A stretch of 64,000 bases of DNA, from assembly GCA_024233305.1 (NCBI GenBank), contig JACKPV010000024.1, positions 310,001 to 374,000 of the forward strand, read 5' to 3'. Below the pieces are notes generated by a model. It worked only from the letters and a program-made list of their open reading frames with translations, was not told the DNA's origin and searched no databases. The position numbers and the translations under genes are program-made. Within the stretch, counting starts at the first letter, position 1, and each line of letters starts with the position of its first letter. Below are positions 50,291 through 59,459 of the stretch, one piece after another. Source of the DNA: Verrucomicrobiales bacterium. GTDB lineage: Bacteria > Verrucomicrobiota > Verrucomicrobiia > Limisphaerales > J093.

Positions 50291-51334
50291 TCAGCGACGG
50301 AACCAGCCGCGGATGCCGCCACTGCGTCCGCCGGGAGGCGGCTGGTTCTTCATGAAGCGGCTGACCAGGTACTGGCTGCGCGCGGCGGTCAGGGCCATGA
50401 TCAATTCGTCGTAGCTCTGGAACCGCTGGGCCGGGTCCTTCGCCATGGCCCGGACCAAGGCCTCACTGGTGGGTTCGCTCACGTCGGGATTGACGTGATT
50501 GGGCGGGGTGAGTGGTGTGTGGACATGCGCCGAGACGACTTCCTCGATGGTCGGGGCCTCGAAGGGCACATGCTGGGTGAGCGCGTGATAGAGCGTGCCG
50601 GCCAAGCTGTAGAGATCGGAAAGGAAGTCCTCCTTCTCCCGCCGGATCTTTTCGGGGGCGATGTAGTAAGGGGTGCCCCAAACCGCATCATCCGCGTCGG
50701 ATTCCGCGTCGGCCGGCCGGGCCAGGCCGAAGTCGACGAGCTTCGGTTCGCCCTCGGCGTTGAAGAGGATGTTCGCGGGTTTGATGTCCCGGTGCAGCAA
50801 CCCGTGCTTCAAAGCGGAATCGAGGGCGGAAGCGACCTTGATGCCGATGTCGAGGACGTCCAGTTCGGGCAGTGGCCCCTTCTCGATGCGGCCGTCGAGA
50901 CTGCCCCGGTCGGCCAGTTCCATCACCAGATACAACTGCCCGTCGAATTCGTCGAACGTGTAGATGTGAATGATGTTCGTGTGGTTCAGCTGGGCGCAGG
51001 CCCGCGCCTCGCGGTAGAACCCTTCGAGCGCCTCCCGATCCTCGGCGAGGTCGTGCTTCATGAGCTTGACCGCCACCTCCCGTTCGAGCGTCGTGTCAAA
51101 GGCCCGGTAAACCGTCCCCATGCCGCCGGAAGCGATCTTGGCCCGCAACTCGAACTGCCGCAGCTGCATCGGCATCATCACGGGCGCGCCGCACTTGCTG
51201 CAGGGAGTGTCGGTAAGCGGGGGCAGGTCCGAGGGCAGGAACAACCGCACACCACACCCCGGACAGGGAATCATGCGGAGCTTGGAACTGGTCTCGGTCC
51301 CGTCGGTCGACACGGAGGGATTGTTAGCATTCAC
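50291..51334 (-). CDS. Ser/Thr protein kinase with N-terminal zinc ribbon
   Basis: 347 residues. Two C-x-x-C pairs (IPCPGCGVRLFLP and TPCSKCGAPVMM) form a zinc ribbon before the kinase. The kinase starts FELRAKIASGGMGTVYRAFDTTLEREVAVKLM (Gly loop, VAVK lysine), then LLHRDIKPANILF (HRD), LVDFGLA (DFG), GTPYYIAPEKI (APE) and late RAMAKDPAQRFQSYDEL. There is no membrane helix, so the kinase is cytoplasmic. GTG 51334 is chosen since the residues upstream to 51469 do not fit the family. It is divergent from the membrane-protein gene; the 258-bp gap shows no other gene. Confidence 0.9.
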   Translation of the reverse strand: MNANNPSVSTDGTETSSKLRMIPCPGCGVRLFLPSDLPPLTDTPCSKCGAPVMMPMQLRQFELRAKIASGGMGTVYRAFDTTLEREVAVKLMKHDLAEDREALEGFYREARACAQLNHTNIIHIYTFDEFDGQLYLVMELADRGSLDGRIEKGPLPELDVLDIGIKVASALDSALKHGLLHRDIKPANILFNAEGEPKLVDFGLARPADAESDADDAVWGTPYYIAPEKIRREKEDFLSDLYSLAGTLYHALTQHVPFEAPTIEEVVSAHVHTPLTPPNHVNPDVSEPTSEALVRAMAKDPAQRFQSYDELIMALTAARSQYLVSRFMKNQPPPGGRSGGIRGWFRR

Positions 51335-51593
51335 AGCCCGTGCTGCAAGTGTCGAGGCGACCCCGGAACCGGTCGACGCCAGCCCCGCCAGCGGCACGTC
51401 CACTCGGACCGGTCCAGGCAATCCCGCCGGGCGGGGTTGCCTGATGACGGCCTGGATCCTCGGATTCATGACTGCCGAGAAAGCAGGAACACGGCCAATC
51501 CCCTGGGCGTCTACTGGCCCACCCCTGCCCGCCGGGAGTCAAGCCGCGAAACGGTTTGCCGCTCCCGTTCGTTGTCGCTACGATATCGACCAC

Positions 51594-52163
51594 ATGAGCG
51601 CGGCTAACGCTAATTCCTCCGGCCTGACCTGGCTGATGTTCGCCCTGATGACCGTGGGTTGCTGGGGCGTGTACGGGGTGTTTCTACACACGGGCCAGAC
51701 CGCCATGCAGGACCCGGTCAATGGACGCTACAAGGCCTTTCTCTTCGTGGGACTCGCCTACTTTCTGACCGCCGTGCTGGCGCCGCTGGCCCTGCTGATT
51801 CTCAAGGGGGCGGCCTTCAGTGGTTACACCGGGCGGGGCATGGCGTGGTCGTTGGTGGCGGGCATCGTGGGCGCGGCGGGCGCCTTCGGCGTGCTGCTGG
51901 CCTTTGGCGCGAAGGGGACGCCTGCGGTCGTGATGTCCATCGTGTTCGCCGGGGCGCCGGTGGTCAACGCGGTCTACTCGCTGCTGCTGCATCCGCCGGA
52001 CGGCGGCTGGGGCGGGGTGCGGCCGCAGTTCTATCTGGGCATCGTGCTGGCGGCGTTGGGGGGATGCTTGGTCACGTTTTACAAGCCGGCGCCGGCGCCC
52101 AAGGCCGCGCCGCCGACGCTCGAGCGGGCGGCCACCCCGCCCCCCGCTCCACCGCACGGCTAG
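51594..52163 (+). CDS. Small integral membrane protein, DMT-transporter-like
   Basis: 189 residues, about five helices: LTWLMFALMTVGCWGVYGVFL, KAFLFVGLAYFLTAVLAPLALLIL, MAWSLVAGIVGAAGAFGVLLAFGAKG, AVVMSIVFAGAPVVNAVYSLLLHP and FYLGIVLAALGGCLVTFYKP. The layout looks like half of an EamA/DMT unit, with the glycine-rich third and fourth helices. Substrate unknown. A Pro/Ala C-terminal tail follows. The next gene starts 2 bp after the stop, so they are co-transcribed. Confidence 0.65.
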   Translation: MSAANANSSGLTWLMFALMTVGCWGVYGVFLHTGQTAMQDPVNGRYKAFLFVGLAYFLTAVLAPLALLILKGAAFSGYTGRGMAWSLVAGIVGAAGAFGVLLAFGAKGTPAVVMSIVFAGAPVVNAVYSLLLHPPDGGWGGVRPQFYLGIVLAALGGCLVTFYKPAPAPKAAPPTLERAATPPPAPPHG

Positions 52164-52165
52164 GC

Positions 52166-53476
52166 ATGGAGGGTTCCCTCCGCTCTCGCACCGAGCGGCG
52201 CCAGGAGCAACTGCGGGCGCTTCAGCGCCTGCTCGCGGCCACCCTGCCCGCCAATCCCTTTTACGCCGCGAAACTGGGCCTCACGAGCCGGGGCATCCCG
52301 CTGATCGACGGGTTGGCCGAATTCGCCCGCGCGATTCCGTTGACGACGAAGCCCGAACTCGCTGCCGATCAGGCAGCCCGACCGCCCTTCGGCACCAACC
52401 TCACCTTTCCCGCGACGGCCTACACCCGCCTGCACCAGACCAGCGGCACAAGCGGACGTCCGTTGCGTTGGCTCGACACGCCTGAAAGTTGGGACCGGCT
52501 GGTCGAGGCCTGGGCCGAGGTCTATCGGGCGGCGGGCGTCGGGCCGGGCGATCGCGCCTATTTTGCCTTCTCCTTCGGACCGTTCATCGGCTTTTGGATG
52601 GCCTTCGAGGCAGCGGAAGCGCTGGGCTTGCTCTGCGTCCCCGGGGGCGGCCTCTCCTCGGTGGCACGGGTCCAGGCGATCCTGGATCTGGAAATCACGG
52701 TGCTTTGCTGCACCCCGACCTACGCCCTGCATCTCGCCGAAGTGGCCACACGCCAGGAAATCCCGCTCGACCGGTCGAAGGTCCGCTTGATCATCGTCGC
52801 CGGGGAACCGGGTGGCAGCATCCCCGCCACGCGTGCCCGCATCGAAGCGGCCTGGCCGGGCGCCCGCGTCTTCGACCATCACGGCATGACCGAGGTCGGC
52901 CCGGTGACGTTCGAGTGTCCCGCCCAGCCCGGGCGGCTGCACGTGATCGAGTCCGCCCATCTGGCCGAGGTGATCGATCCGGTGACCGGGAGACCGGTTG
53001 GCCCGGGCGAACAGGGCGAGCTGGTCCTCACCCCCCTTGGCCGGACGGGCTCGCCGCTGCTGCGCTACCGGACCGGCGACCTCGTCCGGCCCGCCTTCCC
53101 GCCCGAGGCAACCCAGGTGGCGCCCTGCGCGTGCGGCCGGGTGGAACTTCCCCTCGAGGGCGGCATCCTTGGCCGCGTGGATGACATGGTGATCGTCCGG
53201 GGGGTGAACGTCTACCCGGCGGCGGTCGAGGCCATCATCCGCCGGTTCCCGGACGTGGCCGAATACCAGGTGACCATTGCCGAACGCGACGCGATGACGG
53301 AGATGGTCCTCCGGGTCGAACCGGCAGGGACCTGCCCGGATGTGGGGGGGCTGGTGCGGCAACTGGACGCGGCGTTCCGGGGGGATTTTTCGTTGCGCAT
53401 CCCGATCGTCGCCGTGCCGCCGGAGAGTCTCCCGCGCTTCGAATTGAAGGCCCGCCGGTGGATCCGGGGCGAATGA
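52166..53476 (+). CDS. Phenylacetate-CoA-ligase-like AMP-forming enzyme
   Basis: 436 residues of the adenylate-forming superfamily. Key segments: TRLHQTSGTSGRPLRWLDT (ATP loop), GDRAYFAFSFGPFIGFWMAFEAAEALG, LRLIIVAGEPGGS-like strand, FDHHGMTEVGPVTFECP, GELVLTPLGRTGSPLLRYRTGDLV (conserved Y-R-T-G-D), CACGRVELPL, and DDMVIVRGVNVYPAAVEAIIR from the mobile C-terminal domain. These enzymes activate phenylacetate-like acids with ATP and CoA. The true substrate is unknown; no paa genes are nearby. ATG 52166 is 2 bp after the preceding stop. Confidence 0.88.
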   Translation: MEGSLRSRTERRQEQLRALQRLLAATLPANPFYAAKLGLTSRGIPLIDGLAEFARAIPLTTKPELAADQAARPPFGTNLTFPATAYTRLHQTSGTSGRPLRWLDTPESWDRLVEAWAEVYRAAGVGPGDRAYFAFSFGPFIGFWMAFEAAEALGLLCVPGGGLSSVARVQAILDLEITVLCCTPTYALHLAEVATRQEIPLDRSKVRLIIVAGEPGGSIPATRARIEAAWPGARVFDHHGMTEVGPVTFECPAQPGRLHVIESAHLAEVIDPVTGRPVGPGEQGELVLTPLGRTGSPLLRYRTGDLVRPAFPPEATQVAPCACGRVELPLEGGILGRVDDMVIVRGVNVYPAAVEAIIRRFPDVAEYQVTIAERDAMTEMVLRVEPAGTCPDVGGLVRQLDAAFRGDFSLRIPIVAVPPESLPRFELKARRWIRGE

Positions 53477-53524
53477 CCCCGCGCGGGATTTGTCGGGCCA
53501 CGAACCGGCGGCTAGTTTTCACGC

Positions 53525-56068
53525 ATGCAGCAGCGCACTGAACCCCCTCCGGTCCGCCCCCCGGCACGGTTTCGCGTCGAGGGCATGAACTGCCAGGGTT
53601 GCGTCCGCAACGTCACCGCTGCCGCGCAGGGAGTGGCGGGTGTGGCGCAGGTGGAGACCGATCTTGAGGGCGGCACCGCCATGGTCCATTGGCAACCCGA
53701 GGCCCGGCCCGATGCCGACGGGGTCCAGAAGGCCATCCGTCAGGCCGGTTACGCGGTCCGGGCATTGCCGCCCGAACCCGGACCTACCCCGACCGTGTTC
53801 CGCATCAGCGGGATGACCTGCAACAACTGCGCCGCGAAGGTCCGCAAAGCCGCAGCGTCCGTGTCCGCGGTGGCCCGCGCCCACACCGAGGTTGAGCCCG
53901 GAACGCTGACCATCGAATGGCGCTCCGCTGCGGTGCCGGCGCCGGAGGCCGTTGCTGCGGCCGTTTGCGCCGCGGGTTACGGGGCCGTGCTGGCGGCTCC
54001 CGCGGAGGAAACCCGAACCGCACCGCGCCGGCTCTCCGGGTGGAGTTTCAACGTGGTGGTCGGAGGCGCCGCCTTGCTGCTGCTGCTGGCGGGCGAATGG
54101 GGCTTGCACGCCGGCCGCGAACCCTGGTTCCAGTGGCTGGCTTTCGGGCTCGGGCTGGCCGTTCAAGTGCTTTGCGGCGGACGCTTCTACCGGGGCGCCT
54201 GGCGGCAACTCAAGGTCGGCAAATCCAACATGGACACGCTGGTCGCCCTCGGCTCGACCACCGCGTTCGCCTACAGCGCGTGGGGACTCTTCACAGGTGC
54301 CCGTGAGCATCTGTATTTCATGGAGGCCGTCGGCATCATCAGCTTGATCAGCCTCGGGCACTGGATGGAGGGCCGCGTCTCGGCGCGCGCGGCGGACGCC
54401 CTGCGCGCGCTCATGAATCTGGCGCCCGACACCGCGCGCCGCCTCGACGCCGACGGACGCGAGACCGCCGTGCCCCTCGCGACGTTGCAGGCCGGTGATC
54501 GCGTCCTGCTCAAGCCTGGCGACCGCGTCCCCGTCGACGGGCGGGTTTGTGAAGGCGGCGCTTCGGTGGACGAGTCGATGCTCACGGGTGAATCGTTGCC
54601 GGTCGAAAAGGCGCCGGGGGCCGCGCTCTATGCCGGAACGCTCAACCAGACCGGACGGCTGGTGATGGAGGTCACCGCCACCGGTGAGGCCACCGCCCTG
54701 GCCCAGATCATCGCCGTCGTGCAGCGGGCCCAAAACAGCCGGGCCGACATCCAGCGCCTGGCCGACCGGGTGAGCAGCGTGTTCGTCCCGGTCGTCGTGC
54801 TGATCGCGCTGGGCACGGCGGTTTGGTGGGGCCTTTACCACGACACGGCGAGCGCGTTTGCCCGGGGGCTGATGGGTTGGCTCTGGTCCGTCAGCCTGCC
54901 GACCGCCCCGCTGGCCGCAGCCGTGGTACACGCGACCGCCGTCCTCATAGTCGCCTGTCCCTGCGCCATGGGACTCGCCACGCCGGCAGCCATCATGGCG
55001 GGCGCGAATGCGGCGGCGAAACGCGGGATTCTCATCCGGGACGGTCAGGCCCTGGAACGGAGCGGCGCCATCACGGCAGTGGTGTTCGACAAGACCGGAA
55101 CCCTGACGACCGGTCGGTTGTCCGTGGTCGCCTGGGAGGATCGGCAGCGCGCCCCGGACGGTTTCCCCTCGATCCAAGCGGTCGCCGCGGCCATGGCCGG
55201 CCCCTCGAACCACCCGCTCAGCCGGGCGGTGGCGGAGGCCGTGAGCAATCCGGATCCGGCATTCACGGTCGCGCTCAAGGACTGGCGCGAAATCCGGGGC
55301 CGTGGCGTCGAAGCCGGCGTCGCCGCCGGGGCGAACGTTCGGACCGAGCCCGCGATTCTGCGGTTTGGAGCCCTTGGCTGGCTGGAGGAAAATGGCGTGG
55401 CCGACGCGACCGCGGAGCGATTTGCCGCGAAGTGGAGTGATGACGGCGCCACGGTGGCCGGGCTGGCATGGGGAAACCGTTTGCTCGGCCTGGTGGCCTT
55501 GCGGGACGAACTGAAACCAGCGGCTGCCGCAGTGGTGCGCGGGCTTCGGGCGCAGGGCCAGCAGGTTCACCTGATCACCGGCGACAACCGCCGCACGGCC
55601 CGCGCCATCGCCCGCCTGGCTGGACTCGATCCGGAACATGTGCTGGCGGAAGTGCGCCCCGAGAAGAAGGCGGCGATCATCCGTCAATTGCAGGCCGGGG
55701 GCGCCCGGGTCGCCTTCGTGGGCGACGGCATCAACGATGCGCCAGCCCTCGAACAGGCCGATCTCGGGATCGCCGTGAGCCAGGCCAGTGACGTGGCCCG
55801 CGAGGCGGCGGACATCATTCTGCTGCGTTCGGACATCGAGGCGGTGCCACAGGCGCTGGGTCTGGCGCGGGCCACGCTGCGCACAATCAAGCAGAACCTC
55901 TTCTGGGCCTTCTTCTACAACGCCGCCGCCATCCCCCTCGCCGCCCTCGGTTTCCTCAGCCCCCTGCTCTGTGCCGCCGCGATGGGACTCTCGGACCTGA
56001 TGGTAATCGGCAACGCCCTTCGCCTCCTGCGCTGGAAGGAACGGACCGTCACGGTGAAGGCGAGTTGA
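53525..56068 (+). CDS. copA: Copper-translocating P1B-type ATPase
   Basis: 847 residues. Two N-terminal heavy-metal domains (GMNCQGC, about 20-26; GMTCNNC, about 97-103), eight membrane helices, the actuator motif VDESMLTGESLPVEK, the ion channel IVACPCAMGLATPAAIM (CPC, about 478), phosphorylation loop VFDKTGTLTTG (about 521), GPSNHPLSRAVAEA (HP motif), ITGDNRRTARAIA and VGDGINDAPALEQAD (about 730). Helix 7/8 residues near FYNAAAIPLAALGFLSPLLCAAAMGLSDLMVIGNALRL fit copper pumps. It exports Cu(I) from the cytoplasm. ATG 53525 is used. No csoR/copY regulator is beside it. The stop overlaps the end of the transposase pseudogene on the other strand. Confidence 0.95.
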   Translation: MQQRTEPPPVRPPARFRVEGMNCQGCVRNVTAAAQGVAGVAQVETDLEGGTAMVHWQPEARPDADGVQKAIRQAGYAVRALPPEPGPTPTVFRISGMTCNNCAAKVRKAAASVSAVARAHTEVEPGTLTIEWRSAAVPAPEAVAAAVCAAGYGAVLAAPAEETRTAPRRLSGWSFNVVVGGAALLLLLAGEWGLHAGREPWFQWLAFGLGLAVQVLCGGRFYRGAWRQLKVGKSNMDTLVALGSTTAFAYSAWGLFTGAREHLYFMEAVGIISLISLGHWMEGRVSARAADALRALMNLAPDTARRLDADGRETAVPLATLQAGDRVLLKPGDRVPVDGRVCEGGASVDESMLTGESLPVEKAPGAALYAGTLNQTGRLVMEVTATGEATALAQIIAVVQRAQNSRADIQRLADRVSSVFVPVVVLIALGTAVWWGLYHDTASAFARGLMGWLWSVSLPTAPLAAAVVHATAVLIVACPCAMGLATPAAIMAGANAAAKRGILIRDGQALERSGAITAVVFDKTGTLTTGRLSVVAWEDRQRAPDGFPSIQAVAAAMAGPSNHPLSRAVAEAVSNPDPAFTVALKDWREIRGRGVEAGVAAGANVRTEPAILRFGALGWLEENGVADATAERFAAKWSDDGATVAGLAWGNRLLGLVALRDELKPAAAAVVRGLRAQGQQVHLITGDNRRTARAIARLAGLDPEHVLAEVRPEKKAAIIRQLQAGGARVAFVGDGINDAPALEQADLGIAVSQASDVAREAADIILLRSDIEAVPQALGLARATLRTIKQNLFWAFFYNAAAIPLAALGFLSPLLCAAAMGLSDLMVIGNALRLLRWKERTVTVKAS

Positions 56069-56900
56069 CCGCGGTTGGACCGAAGGCGGGGAGGAAACCG
56101 GGCAACCATGGGACTGAGCCCCCGCCGGAATAGGCGGCCACCGCCATGGCCGGGACTGATTGGGCCGAGTTGGGGTTGCGCACCCGGGCTTGGCCAACGC
56201 CCAGGATGGTCTTCTCGTCGCGATGGTTCAGTTCGATGTCCCAGCGCCAGACATACTCCTCGAGAATGTCCTGAAGGGGCAACTCAGGGTCGGTGCAGAT
56301 GAGGTAGGCGGGCTGGGTGTAGGCCAGCCGGGCGCCCTTGCGGAGGCGAAAACCGACGGGACGGATGATGACCAGGCGCAAGTCGCTCCCCCCGGCCGCC
56401 CGCCAGCGGATGGACGAACGGGTCTTGACCTGGAGCTTCCTGGAACCTCCCCCTGTTCATCGGGCAGGGCCGCACTCAAGGCCGGTTCGCGCTGAGCCCA
56501 GACGAGGTTGACCTGGAAGGCGGGGCCCAGCGGGTCCCGGCGGAAGGCGGTTCCGGGAATGCAGCGGCCCCGCTTGCGCAGGAGGGTGTCATCGAGGGCA
56601 ACCCGCAAGGGCTGGTCGGGCGGCCCGAGGGCTTCGACCTCCTGGCGCACCTGCCCAAAGATCGCCGCGGGATCGACCCGATCCTTGGCGTACAGGGAGT
56701 AATGCGTGCTCCAGTCCTGGAACTGCCGGCCAAAGACCGTGATGAGGCCCGAGAGGGTGCGCCGACCGGGGCAGACCAGTTGCGCCAGGAGGTGTTCGCG
56801 CAGCCGCTGCTGGCAGGAACCGACGGTGGCGGCCTGGGGGGCGCACTGGTTCCAGAGCGCTTCCCAGTGGGTCAGGAGGGGCGCGGAGTTTTTTTTTCAG
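56049..56900 (-). pseudogene. Transposase lacking its own start codon, with a frameshift (IS701/IS4-like DDE)
   Basis: Minus-strand reading from the A9 run: LTHWEALWNQCAPQAATVG, ISGL-type RTLSGLITVFGRQFQDWSTHYSLY, VALDDTLLRKRGRCIPGTAF (first catalytic Asp pair) and FQVNLVWAQREPALS. A one-base change near 56445 shifts to KLQVKTRSSIRWRAAGG, then LRLVIIRPVGFRLRKGARLAYTQPAYLICTDPELPLQDILEEYVWRWDIELNHRDEKTILGVGQARVRN. The pattern matches a DDE transposase common in this phylum; the family name is tentative. No ATG or GTG occurs in its frame between the A9 run and 56650. The C-terminus is cut by the copA end. Confidence 0.7.
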
Positions 56901-57090
56901 GGATCGGCACCGGGGAAGGCGGAACGACGGGGCGGTGAGCGATGAGGTAAGCCTTGTTCTCAATGATCCACTCGACGGTTTCGCCTTTCTGGAACTCGAG
57001 GGCTTCGGCGAGGGCGGTGGGGAAGTTGATGTAGTACTGGTCGGCGCCCTTTTTGCGGGAGATGAGCTGGACTTTGGTGGGGTATCCCAT
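56872..57090 (-). CDS. AbrB/MazE-like small DNA-binding protein fused by possible frameshift to the transposase
   Basis: 72 residues: KVQLISRKKGADQYYINFPTALAEALEFQKGETVEWIIENKAYLIAHR, matching the swapped-hairpin AbrB fold (VxLISRK, hydrophobic FxxGExVEWxI, LIxHR), then a Pro-rich tail PVVPPSPVPIPEKKTPRPS. The gene ends just after GAAAAAAAAACT (nine A's, 56889-56897), where a -1 slip enters the transposase frame. As transposon genes often need a DNA-binding partner, it could be the N-terminal module of the transposase or an independent regulator. Upstream CTCTAG/CTAGAG (57129-57134, 57143-57148) is a candidate operator. Confidence 0.6.
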   Translation of the reverse strand: MGYPTKVQLISRKKGADQYYINFPTALAEALEFQKGETVEWIIENKAYLIAHRPVVPPSPVPIPEKKTPRPS

Positions 57091-57128
57091 GGCTGGAGTT
57101 GGGGGGGTAGGGTCGTGGCAGAGTCAAT

Positions 57129-57148
57129 CTCTAGCGAATATACTAGAG
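57129..57148. promoter_or_regulatory. Inverted repeat upstream of the AbrB-like ORF
   Basis: CTCTAG (57129-57134) and CTAGAG (57143-57148) are separated by 8 AT-rich bases, 39 bp before the start codon. A protein-binding site or IS end is possible. Similar CTAG-containing words lie in the sequence now on the other side of IS copy 2 (59376-59397). Confidence 0.35.
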
Positions 57149-57181
57149 TCGATGCCACAGAGAATGAAGGCAAAATTGCGC

Positions 57182-57190
57182 CTTCCGGGT
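57182..57190. repeat. Target-site duplication of IS copy 2, left
   Basis: CTTCCGGGT directly precedes the IS end at 57191 and is repeated exactly at 59363-59371, right after the other end. A 9-bp duplication fits ISAs1-type insertion. Confidence 0.92.
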
Positions 57191-59362
57191 CAGGGCGAGT
57201 GACAAAGTAGCTGGAGGGGGTTGAACGGGGGGCCGGAGGGCGGTTGGCGACGGGTCCGAGCGGGGCATGGAGGCGATGAAAGCCCGCATTTGGGCCTGCT
57301 TGCGGCTCCGGCGGACACACCGATCCCTCCCCGCGGCAGCGCCCCGGGGTGAGCGACTCGGTTTGGGTGGGTCGGCTACGCCGGTGGCGACATGAACCGA
57401 CGGATCAGGCCACCAGGATGGCGACAGATGTGCAACTCGTAGTCGGGCAGCGACTTCTTGCCCCCGCGTTTGTAGCGCTGCTGTTCGTGCAGGAAGATGG
57501 TCAGGGAGCGAAACAGGGACAGCACCCGCGCCGTGTTGGTCTCCGCCACCGGACAGCGATCCTCATCCTGGGTGCGATCCCGCCGATGATGCTGGCCGTT
57601 CTCGATCTTCCAGTGACTGCGCACCAAGGCCAGCAGGGGGGCCGGCCCGGCCTCGTCGGTCCAGAAACTGGTCGCCGCGTAGACGGTCTCCTCGGTGTGT
57701 TTGACCACTTGCCCGCCGCGGACATGATCGACCTTGCGGTCCACGCGCAACACCTGGGCCGCGCCGGCCAGTCCCAGGGTCTGGGGCGTGACCGCCACGC
57801 ACCACAGCGCCCGGTCTTCAACCCGCCCGTGCCCCTTTTCGATGGTGCGGGCCTGAGGGGGGAAAAGCGCCCCCGAGGAGCGATTGGGCTTTGGCGAAGG
57901 CCCCGGGTTGATTGCCCTTGAGTATCAGGAGGTAATCGGCCCCGTTGCCCTGGGTGAGTTGCCGCGCGTTGGCCTTGGTGGTGTGGGCGGCATCGGTCGT
58001 GACACACACCCCGGCCAGGTCCATCGAGGACCAGTGCGCCGCGACCGCCGCCTCCTCGTTGGTGTTGGCTGGCACAGCCACTTGGTCCACCAGTCGCTGC
58101 TGGTCGGTGACGAAGTTGACCAGTGTCAGGGCTTTGTCGGCTTTGGGCTTCTGCAATTCTGCCGGGATCTCCTCGGGCGGTTCCGGGGCCGTGGCCACCG
58201 CCGGGGCCGGCGCGGCATTCTTGACCACCTTGCCGTCCAGGTGGAGGACCTCTGCCCGGCGGGGATCCTCGCGGGCCATCCAGCCGACCAGCACGCCCTT
58301 GAGTTGCTCGACATCAATCTTTTTGAGCAAGCGGCGGAAGGTGCGCTCGCTGGGCACGTCGCATTGCCGGGGAGCCCCCGGGCGCGGGCGGCAACGCAAC
58401 TGCCAGCGCTGACCGTGATTGAGGCTGGCGGCGAATTCGGCAATCGCGTGCGGCCCGTCGGAACCAGCCGCCACCGCCAGGGCGATCAAACTCAGCACCG
58501 TGGCCAGCGGATGCCGGAGGCCCTTGGGCCGGCGGGGTTCATGCATCTGCTCGGCGAAACACTGCCACAACGAAAACAACTGGCCCGTGGCCACCGGACA
58601 GGCCGGCGGCAGGGGCCGTTCATGGGCGGCCAGATGCGGCGGGAGTTGGGCCGCGCGCAGGTGCTTCAAGGCCGCGGGCCCCAGCGCCCGGACCCAGAGT
58701 TGCTTGGGATGGGTGGTGTCGGTGTAGAAGTCCTGCCAGTCGCGCTGGCAGCCCCGGGTGGAGCCGAGCCGTTGCCAGCCGGCGGCTTTGTAGCAGGTGC
58801 CCCGGAAGCGTTGCGGATCGACGAAGGTCTCGACCGCGAGCACGGGATGGCCGAAGTGCTGCTGCCAGTCCTGGGCCAGACGTTCACAGCTGAGCTTCAA
58901 CACGCGCGAGGCCAGATTGGGCCAGCGCCCCGGGGCGGCCAGGACCAGGAAGCGCTGGTTTTGGGCCAGCAGATGGCGCCGGGCCGCCACCTCGCGGGCC
59001 GACCAATGCAGCCAGCGGTCCCGGGGCTTGAGGTGGAAGGCGGGCGAACAGAAGACCAGCAGGGCCAGCCACTGCCCCTGAAACTCGGCCACATAGCGCA
59101 GGGCCTGGCCCACGGCGGTGGCGTTCTTGAGGTAGTGCCTGCGGCGGAGAAGGTCGTCGAACCGGGGGCGTTCGGATTCCTTGATGAGACGCACCTGGAC
59201 CCCTTGGAGCAACTCGGGTTCCGGGGGCAGTCCCTGGCTCACCACGTTGGAAAGATGGACCGACATGCCCGGAGTGAAGCAGGGGGAGGAGGGGGTGCCC
59301 AGAGAAATCGAACCAAATCTCTCCCTTCAAACCTCTTCCACGACTCCTTGACAACCGCCCTG
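57191..59362 (-). mobile_element. ISAs1-type insertion sequence with DUF4338-transposase, copy 2
   Basis: 2172 bp, almost identical to copy 1 (3879-6048) in reverse orientation. It has terminal inverted repeats beginning CAGGGCGAGTGACAAAGTAG (57191 side) and CAGGGCGGTTGTCAAGGAG (59362 side), and a perfect 9-bp target duplication CTTCCGGGT on both sides. The insertion split the intergenic space between the pnp terminator and the AbrB/transposase element. Of the two copies this is the recent, cleanly inserted one. Confidence 0.95.
57376..59266 (-). pseudogene. DUF4338 (DruA-like)-ISAs1 transposase, one frameshift, in IS copy 2
   Basis: The first 482 residues are continuous from ATG 59266 (MSVHLSNVV), covering the DUF4338 domain and the first DDE segments (VLHLDGKVVKNA, VCVTTDAAHTT, DYLLILKGNQPGAFAKAQ). 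The frame breaks near 57876, where a G run has one extra base (CTCGGGGGCGC). The last 140 residues (TLGLAGAAQVLRVDRKVDHV, then LLALVRSHWKIENGQHHRRD) continue one frame over. Removing a single G would restore about 630 residues. The break is in the same 40-bp stretch as in copy 1, but at a different base. Confidence 0.85.
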
Positions 59363-59371
59363 CTTCCGGGT
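59363..59371. repeat. Target-site duplication of IS copy 2, right
   Basis: CTTCCGGGT, identical to 57182-57190. Confidence 0.92.
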
Positions 59372-59408
59372 CGGAATCTAGTCCGCGAATCTAGCGAAGA
59401 GCCAAACT

Positions 59409-59439
59409 AGAACGGCCGCCCTTGATGGGCGGCCGTTCT
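59409..59439 (-). terminator. Intrinsic terminator of pnp
   Basis: AGAACGGCCGCCC (59409-59421) and GGGCGGCCGTTCT (59427-59439) form a perfect 13-bp stem with a 5-nt loop, 20 bp after the pnp stop. On the minus strand it is followed by AGTTTGG, a weak T tract. Confidence 0.85.
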
Positions 59440-59459
59440 GCGTTTCCTGATAAGGAATC

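Noticed and set aside
3879..59362. Composite transposon of 55 kb formed by the two inverted IS copies
   Set aside because: The interval contains core genes (proA, moeB, HU, panE, tolQRAB-pal) with uniform style, and copy 1 has no matching flank. It is more likely chromosome with two independent insertions.
57884..59410. 508-residue plus-strand ORF opposite IS copy 2
   Set aside because: It is the antisense of the transposase gene, with Gly/Arg-rich low-complexity content and no domain.
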